From Bigelowiella natans CCMP2755 (taxonomy: Eukaryota; Cercozoa; Chlorarachniophyceae): a DNA stretch of 32,334 nucleotides. Below the pieces are notes generated by a model, which saw only the letters and a list, made by a program, of their open reading frames with translations, had not been told where the DNA came from and made no database searches. The position numbers and the translations under genes are program-made. Below are positions 19,944 to 29,625 of the stretch, piece by piece; positions within the stretch are counted from its first letter, which is position 1; the number at the start of each line of letters is the position of its first letter. The stretch is taken from contig ADNK01000555.1 of assembly GCA_000320545.1 (NCBI GenBank), positions 65,001-97,334 on the forward strand, written 5' to 3'.

Positions 19944-22658
19944 ACTTGTGACAGTCTCTCCGCCGTTACTTGGATACGCTGCCCGGGCCTCGATCTAATA
20001 GCATTGCAGGAATTATGTTTAACATGCACGAGGTGAGTAGATAATAAGAGGGGGAAGAGATAGTAGACGGATACTACGGATTATACTTGTAGTAGGAACG
20101 ACGTGCTAATTATGTAAGATTTCGATTGTAAACTGAAATGTGCCAGAGCAGCATTTCGCCGGGAGAATATCAACGAACGCAATCTTCTTGAAGTATGCTC
20201 TCCTCCTCCTCCTCCTCTGATATGTGTCATTACCTCTATGCTACAATCTCCTAGTTTGCAGTTGTTGTCGGTGGAAGGGAAGAGATTCCTATGGAAAGAA
20301 TCGATGAATAAGCTTAGAATAGGGAGCTGCACCGGCAAGGACGATACACTCACATATCCAAATCAAGTTGGGAGAAAGTATTTCCATCTGTTCCAACACT
20401 GAATATACGACGAAAAAGATCTTCTTTGTGCTAATGGAGGCTCTCCACCCTTCCCCCCCCACTTTCTCCATGCTAGCTCTCTCATCCTTCTCATCTCCTG
20501 GCAGCTTTCATGCATTGAAAAGAGCAATTCATCGGCAACAACGCGGAAATAGCGAAACCTGTAAGCAGCCCAGGACACAACGACAGCCTGCGTACAACCA
20601 CACAAAAGTGTATGAGTACCTTTTGAAAGGTGTTTATTCATGTAACGTGATAGAATCTGCAGAGCGAGGATTCTAGCTTATGCATGTGTATGTGCTAAAG
20701 TACATCGCATCTGATCTCAACCAATAAACGCAGCATGCGCCCGCAGAAATTCGATTTACAGATGGGAGGGAGGGAGGGAGGGAGGGGGGGGGGGGGGGAT
20801 ACTACTTTTTTTTTTTCAGTCCATTCAACCCAATCGCCTTTTGCCTTCGCACGGGATATTGTAGTGAGTTCCACAATCTCCATCCACACACAAAACACAC
20901 ATACATGCATACTGACACATACACAATTGGGTGATATATATCTATTGTGAAGAAAAGGTTTGCCAGCAAGCACCGCTCTACTTACTCAAGCAGCACCTCT
21001 GATTTGAAGCCTCCTGCTCCTCTGCGCCAGCCGCTTATTCTTGCCCTTACTTTGGCCGAAACCATGCTATTAATACCCCCGCTACCTGTTGCGTTACTAC
21101 TGCTGCTGCTACTGTGAAAGTGCGACACCGAACCACTTTCGAAGATGTTGTGCTTGCTGTTGATAGTCCCCGAGGTGAGCAATGATCTGCATGTTCCGTG
21201 CTGACACACATAGCAATGAGGAAAGGAGGAGAATATGAGTGTGGATAAGATTGCCCATATTGTATTTATGCATACTATGCACAACCTTCTACTTTTCAAC
21301 CGGTGAAAGCATCATATAAATTAAAACCAAAAACATTTCCAAAAACATAGGAGCGCAAACAAGCTTTCCCCTTTGACACGCGACCACTCTGGTCAGATCG
21401 CAGCAACAGAAATTAACATAACATGAGTCGCATAGCAAAAATACACATGATAACGTCGATAGATTTTGAAATTGTTTGGGAGGAGCACCAGCTTCTGCCA
21501 CGCCTTCCTGGGTATGTTATCCTGCGAGCTCCGGATGTGCCCTAGCATGTTCGGAAGATGCAAACTCGGAGTCGCGTACATGACCCGTAGCACCACCTAA
21601 TATGAGATCATCAGCGAGCTGTATAAGATTGGCGATGATAATGATGATACTCGCAGGAAGAGGAGAGAGGGCATACCCGATTTTCGATTTCTTTAGGATC
21701 TTCATCGGTTCGAATGGGTTCTGAATTCATCCCCAACATATTAGAATAGTTTGCTGTAGTTGTTGTTGTTATCGTAGTAGTAGTAGCAGTAGTAGCAGTA
21801 GTAGCAGTCGTAACAATGGTAATATAATGATGTCGCTATGAGTACGACGCATACCATACTAACTAGAGACGAAATTCGAATCCCCCCTTTTTCTAGACCT
21901 CTCCTTAGTTACATGAATATCACTACTACGACTACTGCTGCTGCTACTGTTAGTAAGATGAACGCGTGAAAACAAACAGTACGGCACCAGAATCAGTGGA
22001 GCTGATGGAAGTCCTTCTAACATTGTGTAGCCTAAAAGTAGATAATAAGCAGAAAGAATAGAACACTTGAGAAAATTGCTTGCATGCGTGTTGGCGTGAT
22101 CCGCCAAGCTCATGCAAGCGTTGTCTTCTGAATGCGATCACATCTGTTCTGTTTCATCGCCTACATTTATCCATCACGTGGCTATACGAGAATTGAGACA
22201 GACTTCAAATTCACTCACGTGGAAGTGTCGCGATTGATCGTCTGAGCGATATTAAATGAGCTTTTCTGCAGGCGGGCCTGGCGCCTGGGACATTAATTAA
22301 GGACAAGACACAATACTCTGAGTAAGTACTTGCCATAAAACTACCCTTGCAGCAAACATACCTTATCATCGCTTGCTTCTTCTTGAGCGAATGGGTTGAA
22401 GGGGTAGTTTCAAAGTCTATGGTCTCTTTTGCACGCAATACTATGCCCTTCCCGTCGTTGGGACCTTTCCCCTTCTCTCCTCCCTCTGCTGGAGCTTTAT
22501 GTGCCCTGAATCTTGCATCAGAATTGTACGAGCCCAGTGGCGATCTACCTCCATTACTCTCTTCGCTGTTCTCTTCTTCCACTATATCACTGAGAGTTCG
22601 GGAAGAAGCTACCATGTCGCCGACATCCCCAGCTTCTGTGGCTGTGTGAAAATACGGC

Positions 22659-22707
<49 letters not shown>

Positions 22708-23208
22708 TGGGTGTCGAATGATGATAGAATGAATGCACCAACGATGAAAAGATTACAATCTCTCTCGTTGCACTACCTGTTGAATAACGAGGGGTTTGGA
22801 CGCTTCCCGCCCCTGCACTATTCTCAAGCCGAGATACCAATGGTGAAGGACCAGAGATCAGCGATGACTATTTTGCAACCAATAATGTGAGCTCCAGCAA
22901 AACGCAGTATAGTCTTATGTATATATGTATGATGATAACAGCAAGGTAGAAGGCCAATCAACTCATTGAAATTAAGTTTACGTATTCGTTTTTCTCGTCA
23001 GTCTGTGTCTCCAGATCGAACGATATCGACGCCGCTGTAATGAGTATCAGCATATTAGTTTGTGCAGCTTCAAATACGCTTTATTGCTCTATCTACATGA
23101 GGTAGGATTGAATAAGCCTCAGTGGATGGATGGCTCCGTCATCAACTCAACGAGAAGTCACCTTTTTGATGATGCTTTCCGTACACGCGAACCCAATTTG
23201 AAACCTTT

Positions 23209-23252
<44 letters not shown>

Positions 23253-24198
23253 CATATTTATTACATATGTACTGTTGCCGCTCAAGCATATTTCGTATGC
23301 CCCCCCCCACCCTCAGCAACAACCAAGCCCCCCCCCCTGTCGCTTGCATTAAACTGATCCACACCGCTTGCTTGAGCGTTTTTTTAGGGTCTAGCTGGTC
23401 ATGGATATCGAGTTGGGAGGACGTCTGTGCAGCCTGCTCGTGCGGGGGGGGGGGGGGGGTGAATCATAATTGTTGCTATTATCATCAAATCGAACGTAAT
23501 TACTAGATAGATGGGGGGAGGGAGCAAGAGGGAGAGAGCTAAAAGAGAGCGCGTGTTGTACTGGTAATAAGTCGTCGTCATGCAATGAGATCCATGCCCC
23601 CCCTCCAAGGGATCTCGTTGCACAACAACAACCAATCGCCACTGCTTCAAGGCACTCTGTTCGAAAGAATAGTTCTTATACTGATGGAAGATTGTGCTCC
23701 TACCCGAAGAGATAGCTTTGATACGAGCGAGTTGTAGATGCGAAACGCCTCGGAAAGGCGTGCGAGTCTATTTGCATTGGTGATATGAGCACATCATCAC
23801 CATTCTCAGTACAAAAGCAGAACGTAGAGGAAAGAGAGGCATCGCTCCATGGTACCGTCGAATGTACGAAAAGATTAATATATGTGTGTATATATATATA
23901 TATATAAATATCAATGATTTCTTGTAATATAAAACTATGGCTCATAACGATATCCCCTCTTATGACCATAAAATGGAGAAGTCTGCTGCAAGGGGTGTTT
24001 TTAGTTTGACAGGCTTATGATTGCGACGAAATACTCAGTCTTATCTTTAACTTTCCACCTCCCACAAACAACCTTTCAAGCTCGAGGTTCTCCATTGCAT
24101 CGACTAGCTTGCCAAGCTTTTCGTTCTGCTCTCGTTCAAATAGCTGAAGTGTTATATGCAGTCAGGGAGGTAGGATGAAGGAGAGCTTAGTCTATTAC

Positions 24199-24269
<71 letters not shown>

Positions 24270-26256
24270 TCGAACATCAAGCGAGGAGTGCTACCTTGAA
24301 TTTTCCTTCAATTTGCGCCAATCTAATTTTTCATTTGGTGGGGAAAATAAACATCAAGAGCTTAGACAGGAATGAGCAAGGGAATCATAAGGAATGTACT
24401 CGTCAGGTTGGGTCTTATTATTAAGAAACTAACGACTGAACGTCAGATTCATAGGAGATGACTGTTCTGTTGTGAATAATAAAATGTATGCATATATGTC
24501 CATTGTATGTATCCGTATGCTTCCTTGATATTGTAAATAAAAAGCAGCATTATCTTGACCTTCGTTGCGCCACCTCGAATTTATCGAGGGCCTTTTGGTA
24601 CTTCTTTGGCGCATTATCTACGTCAATGGCCTCGACTAGAAAATCATAGAAATCATAAAGGTCTTTCAATCATATTCAAGAGAGTAATAAACTAAATCTA
24701 CACACTGATGTCACACACATCTTATTCAGATATTATATGAGGGGGGGGGTGGGGGTGTAGGTAACAAAGGTACGGCACGAACTTATGTGTACAAATACTA
24801 AATACACAAATGGCAATACCAGCAACCCACAGCTTTGCAACGGCTTCTTTCTCCTTCCCTAATTTCCTCCTATAATCATCAACCCGACGTTATATATGCG
24901 AGCGTATCAATACAAACGTGGGCGGTTAAACTACGTGTGCGCATGTCTTTGCTACCCATGCAAAACTACAATTTACACAACACAAACCCATTCTCCGACA
25001 CATACAGATATGCACAGAGAAGGGGGGGCTAGGGGGCGGGTGGTACTGCTGGAACGACGTAGTACATAAACCATTGGGTACACATTTTCTTTAAAGGTTA
25101 TTTGCAATGATTCCTTAACTGTTCTCCCGATGTGATATCATTCGCGCTCTTGAGGTTCTTCTTCAGCTCAGAAAGCCTATCCTGGGCCAACTATATATCG
25201 AGGACACGCCGATTATATTCGTGGCCGCACAAAATCATGGAATATTAGTGGGGAATCGGGGGGGGGGGCAGGTTATAGGGCACCTTATGCCATTCTGTAA
25301 GAGGTTTGGTCACTTTTGCCTCGATTTCGTGGTAGAAGACAGCCTGATCCCTAAGATTTGAATGAATTTCTATTTAGACATTTCACCTCCTCTTTCTTCT
25401 TCCACTCCTTGTCTTGATAATATGGATTCTTTTAAGACAACAAGAGGACAAACAACCTGGCGCGCTGGACGACCTCTTTCCTCACCGATACAAAGTAGCT
25501 TACAAAAGATGCCATCGAGTCTCTCTGAAGGTGGTGGTGGTGGTGGTGGTGGTGAAAACGATAATATCGATGAGATTATTACGACAGAAAGTATGCATAT
25601 CATCGCTACGACATTGTTTCGAAAAAGATATCAAGATGCAACCCAATTTGATGTGTTTTCATTTGCTTTCGAGGCATGCGATGCGTAGGAGGACCGAACC
25701 TTCATGTTGGGCTCCTTTTCCATTTCGTGGTGGGTGATGAGGTCAATGTTGCGCAGAAGATTGCGATTTTGGTCAACGACCTGTTGCAACGAAAACGAGC
25801 ATAAGAGCAGAGTATAAGGAGTAATTATAGGATGACGTAGTTTCGAGAACAAGCAGAGAGTATTCGCAAGTAATGCGTTTCCATTTCCCCGTTGTCCCCC
25901 CCCTCCTATCTCAGCAGTACTCATACCTTCCCCAAATACATCGCTGTGCGCTTCGCAACGTATAAACCTAAGTAATAGAGAAAGTGACATGGGAGACACT
26001 ACATATGGTGCATGGTATCCCCAAAATATCATGTGTTTATCTGTGTGTTAGCGTATGGGGAAGACAGTTGATATTAAAAGTGCAATTTTTTAGTTTTGAA
26101 TGAAGACCATCACGTATACCTGCTTCAACCTGCCGAACAAGGAGCGGGATTTGGTGCATTAGCTTCCGGAATTCGGTACCTGAGCGCGTAATGGATAGTA
26201 ATTAAGGTGTGACAATAGTTTAAAATACCTGCGCTTGTTTTGTGTTACTACGTGTG

Positions 26257-26288
<32 letters not shown>

Positions 26289-27399
26289 CGCCTGTGCCTA
26301 TGGGTGTATATGATGTAACTACTTTTATGGCACTTTGATTGCGCGTATCGAAATTATGCTATTGCTGCATGGGTTTTTACAAATATGACAAAGAAATGTC
26401 ATCATGGACGTACGAGGGGGGGCGGGGGGGAAGCCTGAAGGCGAGGGTGGCTGGTTCGCCCTCCCATTAGTATTCTTCTTCTTGTTGCCATCTTCGCTCT
26501 TCAGAAGTTGCGGTACAAGCATATTTGTACGCGGTAGAGACGACGAAAAGACGAAATTTGAAGGCGGTGGAGACTGTGAAAAGCTGAAGAAGATTTTTAT
26601 GTAAAGAGGCAGACGATCAGACTATCAGCTGTCATTAAGCATGGAGATAGGGGAATACTGACTTATTTTTAATTTCGTATTTTATTGACGTCGCAGCTTC
26701 ACATAGAAGGTCATGTTACCTCTCCGTCTCATCGTCGCAAGGTTTTCCAGCTTGTCTGTAGGAATTATTCCACAGGGTGAACATACTATGCGGGGAGGGG
26801 GGAGGGTTCAATCTTCTCAAAAACTGACCTGGAAGGCAAGGAATTCTTTTCATTCTCGCGAATGGATTTCATAGAATTTGTCTCTACATTATCTGTTGTA
26901 TCCTGTGGGATATTAGTGCCTATGGACTCGCGGAGACTTTGGATTTCGTTCTGTCGCACCGACCTTCTCACTGAAAACAATGAAGTAATATTTTTGAAAG
27001 GAAATACCATGAGGAGGTTGAAGTTGCCCGGAGACATTGATGTCCGACTGTGTATGTATGATTTTTTTGGGTTCATAAACTAATTTCGGTACTTATCGAC
27101 AGCAGTTATGGCCATTGGCCTTTCACCATCGCCATTGACCCTGTGTAAATAAAAATAAAAAAGGAAATAAACAACGCTGGTTGAAATAACAGCGATGGAA
27201 ACCAGGCCAGTTGGACGGCGTGCTCACCATCCCCCAACTAGATCTATGAACACAGCACCTACCTGTAGGAGTGCGTTTCGGAAGCTGTTACCAGTGCAAT
27301 TGTTGGCTGCTTGTACCACTGTGAGCCTGCTGCTAAAAGCCGACAAATATATCAAAAATTTACACCAAGAATTTCTAAAGGAAGCGGTGAACTTCGCAT
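14491..27399 (-). CDS. F-BAR-like / PH-like / histidine phosphatase / FYVE multidomain protein, about 55 exons, 1345 aa
   Basis: One gene model on the minus strand, from ATG at 27399 (an in-frame TGA lies 12 bases upstream) to TGA at 14491-14493. Reading phase closes at every proposed GT-AG junction and the exon lengths total 4038 nt. Domains in order: Pro/Ser-rich N-terminus (1-192), F-BAR-like helices (about 193-401), Ser-rich linker, tentative PH-like fold (about 753-886), histidine phosphatase (about 919-1276) and FYVE finger (about 1277-1345). The exon lists are in the five entries that follow. Two internal junctions have alternatives. If the last phosphatase exon were read through instead of spliced at 15163, the protein would stop at 15123 and FYVE would belong elsewhere. 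Known roles: F-BAR binds curved membrane, FYVE binds PI3P on endosomes, and histidine phosphatases remove phosphate through a phospho-His intermediate. Inferred role: an endosomal or endocytic phosphatase. I know of no named family with this architecture. Confidence 0.75.
14911..14969. repeat. (CA)n-(TA)n compound microsatellite
   Basis: A CA tract followed by about 20 TA units in the intron between the last phosphatase exon and the FYVE exon. Confidence 0.85.
16085..16121. repeat. (CA)n microsatellite
   Basis: About 17 CA units in the intron just upstream of the VGHSH exon (16068-16024). On the sense strand it is (TG)n and could act as the intron 3' tract. Confidence 0.85.
16806..16865. repeat. 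(CT)n/(GA)n microsatellite near a 5' splice site
   Basis: In the intron following exon 16973-16884. On the gene's sense strand it is (GA)n and starts about 20 bases after the donor. Similar tracts sit directly after donors at 19011 (tract 18970-19009) and 19945 (tract 19904-19940). Confidence 0.8.
18604..18661. repeat. (GT)n microsatellite
   Basis: About 28 GT units with a few CG interruptions, in the intron after exon 18724-18681. A separate (CA)n tract lies at about 18783-18825 in the previous intron, so the two could pair with each other across that exon. Confidence 0.85.
19231..21200 (-). other. Tentative PH-like region, exons 27-35
   Basis: Exons: 21200-20986, 20877-20830, 20558-20463, 20288-20234, 20186-20134, 19994-19946, 19795-19730, 19474-19441 and 19325-19231. 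After a Ser-rich start, GFRYFRVVADELLFS looks like the W/F-x-x-R-Y-F-x-[VL] strand pair of PH domains. Then come NNCKLGDCSIE, KIAFVDILPA and GQRIQVTAERLSQ, in the order expected of later PH strands. No family profile could be run and the characteristic C-terminal Trp is not placed clearly. Exon 35 (TPYGLRTVVLERVTTYSPVKK) leads directly into the phosphatase domain. Confidence 0.42.
22661..22706. repeat. (GT)n microsatellite
   Basis: About 22 GT units immediately upstream (in gene sense) of exon 22641-22362; poly-His/Thr in other frames, non-coding by the splice model. Confidence 0.85.
23211..23251. repeat. (TA)n microsatellite
   Basis: About 19 TA units ending seven bases before the acceptor of exon 23204-23162. 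Confidence 0.85.
23704..26179 (-). other. F-BAR-like coiled-coil region, exons 7-17
   Basis: Exons: 26179-26120, 25967-25927, 25780-25700, 25520-25504 (uncertain; the acceptor could be at 25524), 25350-25284, 25190-25120, 24869-24820, 24635-24560, 24322-24295, 24143-24073 and 23767-23704. The roughly 209 residues are nearly all amphipathic helix: TEFRKLMHQIPLLVRQVEA, YVAKRTAMYLGKVV, DQAVFYHEIEAKVTKPLTEW, LAQDRLSELKKNLKSANDI, KKYQKALDKFEVAQR, LVDAMENLELERLARLSEAF. The order resembles F-BAR modules: an FCH-like start, a central YHEIE...PL..W helix, a KYQKAL helix and a final ME.LE.ER.A.L helix. A classical BAR or other coiled coil cannot be excluded. Confidence 0.6.
24203..24264. repeat. (TA)n-(TG)n compound microsatellite
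   Basis: In the intron between the 28-nt exon 24322-24295 and exon 24143-24073. Confidence 0.85.
26256..26291. repeat. (GT)n followed by (CG)n
   Basis: About 12 GT units then five CG units in the intron between exons 26583-26414 and 26179-26120. Alternating purine-pyrimidine sequence of this type can adopt Z-DNA. Confidence 0.8.
26414..27399 (-). other. N-terminal exons 1-6 of the multidomain gene
   Basis: Exons: 27399-27366, 27332-27263, 27140-27093, 27047-26829, 26755-26720 and 26583-26414, about 192 residues. They are low in recognisable structure: a charged segment (RRSVRQNEIQSLRESIG) and, in exon 6, a Ser/Pro-rich stretch ending QPPSPSGFPPAPPR. That stretch looks like a disordered, possibly SH3-binding, tail. 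Exon 6 starts after a strong acceptor (TCTTCTTCAG) that alone restores the phase. Confidence 0.65.
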
Positions 27400-27720
27400 T
27401 TCTGTTCTTCACAAATGCTACGGCCGGTTTTTCCTAGCTGTTCCCTGGCGAGTTCTGGGAGAGACTATCCCGCGGGTGGAGTCGCAATCCCGAATGTGAA
27501 GCCAATTTGGCCTAGCTCGCTACTCCACGGGGATTTTCGCATGTATTGCAGTGGCCGGCATTTCGAGGGAGTATACCCCATCTTCCGTGTAGGAAGAATT
27601 AATTGGTAATTTCGGGGTGCGACAAAGGTTTTCCAATTATTTCATTTTTCTCTGTTGCAGGAACCTTTTCTCTTTCTTTACTTCTCGCCGCCCCTCTCTA
27701 CACAGAGACACATCTTCGTC
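27400..27720. promoter_or_regulatory. Shared divergent promoter region
   Basis: 321 bp between the start codons of the multidomain gene (-, 27399) and the rubredoxin gene (+, 27721). It must contain both 5' UTRs and core promoters unless further 5' exons exist. I see no convincing TATA box. The assignment comes only from gene arrangement. Confidence 0.5.
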
Positions 27721-28767
27721 ATGCCCCCTCGCCTTTCCCTGCAATCGATTTTGGTACTGTAGAAGTGATTGCTGAAGAATGGTATATTTTTTGAGGTTAA
27801 CACATGTTATCAGTTCCCATCGGCATGTGTTTTGACGATCGTGGGTATGATCGCGCTCGGCACTGGTAGCAGCAATGTCGATGTGTCAGTTGGAGTGCAG
27901 TCGCGAAGCTTCGCAGCCCCATCGATGAGTGCAATTTCCGGCCTTCGAGCAAGTAGAACTGCCCATCGTCCATATATGTTCGAGGTGGATAACAAACAGG
28001 AACGAGCAATGAAAAACTCCTTGGACAGGTGACGTAGTGTGATACACAGGCCTAACCCGATGCAGTTACCACAACATCAATAGTAGTTTACGTAAACTTG
28101 GATTTTTATGAAGGTCTGTCAAGGTAAATAACTTTTTGGAGGGCCTCTTCGGTGGCAACGCAGGCGGTGCAGGAGGCATTGATGCTCAGCCTATGGTACA
28201 AACTTCTTGGTTGTTTCTTCTCATACGCTTCGTACTTCTGAGCAATCTTCCCTTCCCATCAAAATCTTCTGCTTCTATTTCATACAGATCTGTGTGGATT
28301 GCGGCTTTATCTATAAGAAGAAGAACCCGTCATTCGCAGAGCTTCCGAATTCGTACAAATGCCCTGCTTGTGGGGTGGGGAAGAATCGATTCAAAGTCTT
28401 CAAAGAGCAGTCGGACTACTACAAGTCAGTGAGTGTTAAAATGATTAAATTTCCTACGATAGCAGTGTGACTAAAGGGGTTATACACATACATATTAATT
28501 ACGCAAAATATGTAATGTGGGTCTCACTGCTCAGCACTCTCGCCGCTGAAAAAGCAGCGAAGAGGGCGAAAGGCCCCGTAGCGAGGAGTTCCAAGCGCGC
28601 AGAGCTTGTACGAAAGCAACAAGAAATGCAACGCAAAAAAGACGGTAAGCTCCAGACAATCCCTACATATTCGATGTGTTACTATTTAACAATTTTAAGC
28701 TTGAGATGAGGTTGATTCGATTTTGTCAGAGCAAAAAGGCCGCGGTGGTGGTTGGTTCGGGAACTAA
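27721..28767 (+). CDS. Rubredoxin-domain protein with signal-like N-terminus, 6 exons, 204 aa
   Basis: Rubredoxin domains hold one Fe with four Cys and carry electrons; in phototrophs, relatives act in photosystem assembly. Exons: 27721-27753, 27814-28028, 28114-28195, 28288-28424, 28535-28644 and 28730-28767, with phase kept throughout. The metal site is clear: CVDC and CPAC, separated by YKKKNPSFAELPNSYK and followed by RFKVF. The N-terminus, MPPRLSLQSIL then FPSACVLTIVGMIALGTG, looks like a signal peptide. It is followed by VQSRSFAAPSM, which resembles the ASA-FAP cleavage motif of complex-plastid precursors. Before the metal site lies a Gly-rich segment (GLFGGNAGGAGG). After it comes a Lys/Ala/Arg-rich helix (TLAAEKAAKRAKGP) and the tail GRGGGWFGN. 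There is no C-terminal membrane anchor. The first exon (11 codons, followed by a 60-nt intron) is the least certain part. Confidence 0.83.
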
Positions 28768-29260
28768 TCGCCTCGGTAAATATTGCTGATGTATCGATGA
28801 AAAACTACAATCCTAGCTATATGAATCGTATCGTTGCATCGACTAGGCATACGTGACATTTGCGCAGGGGGGACCATCAAACGTCATGACGACGATGCAA
28901 CATTTTCAACAAATGTTTGATTAGCACGATCCGAGTATCGCATGTACTCAATCACGCTGACGTACTTCTAGATGTAATTGTAGCTTAAGTTCTAGAATGA
29001 TGAGCAGCTAGCATTGCATTACATGGCAAATCACAGTGTTGTGTGGGCCAGCATGTGGCCCTCTAGACCTTTCATGGCACATTCCATGTTAGCTAGTTAG
29101 CCCACTCATTGTGCACACGCATGAATGCAAGTGCAACGTGACAAGCCATCATGGCTGAATGTTTTTGGCAGCAAGCGCACACGTCAACATGCGTCTTGTC
29201 AGCTGCTGGCCATGATGCACCATCACGGCCGACTTGTCTGCGCGGCCAGCTCCAGAGCTC
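28768..29260. other. Intergenic between rubredoxin gene and copy 2 LTR
   Basis: Rich in CATG, TGCA and GCAC words, like the flank at 13748-14490. No gene or RNA supported. Confidence 0.45.
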
Positions 29261-29586
29261 TGTAGCGCGTACCACTACGCGGGCACAAGTCACGTGCGAC
29301 AACAAAGGGGTTGTCGCGGATATAGAATATAGATAACGTAGATATTAATACAGCATAGGCACGTGGGTTCCGGCGGGACTCATGGCAGCACACCGGAAGT
29401 GTGCTGCCCCACGTGCGGCGGCATTCGCGAAAGCTTCGCGAATGATTACGCAGTGCACGATTTAATAAAAATATAATCTTTAATAAAAATAAACACAACT
29501 CTTCAAAAGGAAGCAAACGTGCCTTTCCCCCCCCCTGCCTACTTGTGCACGTAGCGCCTCGGCCTGTGAACACCTTACGCGCAACA
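29261..29586 (+). repeat. 5' LTR of copy 2 (326 bp)
   Basis: TGTAGCGCG...CGCAACA, the same length and apparently the same sequence as both LTRs of copy 1. The base pairs outside its left edge are GCTC. Confidence 0.95.
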
Positions 29587-29591
29587 ACCTT

Positions 29592-29608
29592 TGGCTTCCA
29601 CACACGGG
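29592..29608 (+). other. Primer-binding site of copy 2
   Basis: TGGCTTCCACACACGGG, five bases after the LTR, identical to copy 1. Confidence 0.65.
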
Positions 29609-29625
29609 AAACGATTTGACTAACA

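Larger units (their letters stand above)
21447..23433 (-). other. Linker exons 18-26 of the multidomain gene
   Basis: Exons: 23433-23365, 23204-23162, 23034-22982, 22867-22777, 22641-22362, 22284-22219, 22031-21988, 21720-21677 and 21596-21447. The largest (280 nt) encodes an acidic, Ser/Gly-rich stretch (e.g. SDIVEEENSEESNGGRSPLG), typical of a disordered linker. Exon 24 is ambiguous: an upstream acceptor at 22127 also opens in phase, and its donor could be GTGCCG, GTACTG or GTTTTC. The version listed is the one whose phase fits the next exon as ...PIRTDEDPKEIENR. Confidence 0.5.

Noticed and set aside
19934-20558. Plus-strand exon-like blocks with clean CAG/GTGAGT and GTAAGC borders (e.g. 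19957-20033, 20256-20380, 20505-20553)
   Set aside because: They lie antisense to minus-strand exons whose phases close and which continue the same protein on both sides. The plus-strand blocks do not join into a frame with any recognisable domain.
22032-22127. Upstream start of exon 24 (frame RQRLHELGGSRQHACKQFSQ)
   Set aside because: It opens in phase, but it has either no donor compatible with the next exon or must read through a strong acceptor at 22032. Kept only as an alternative.
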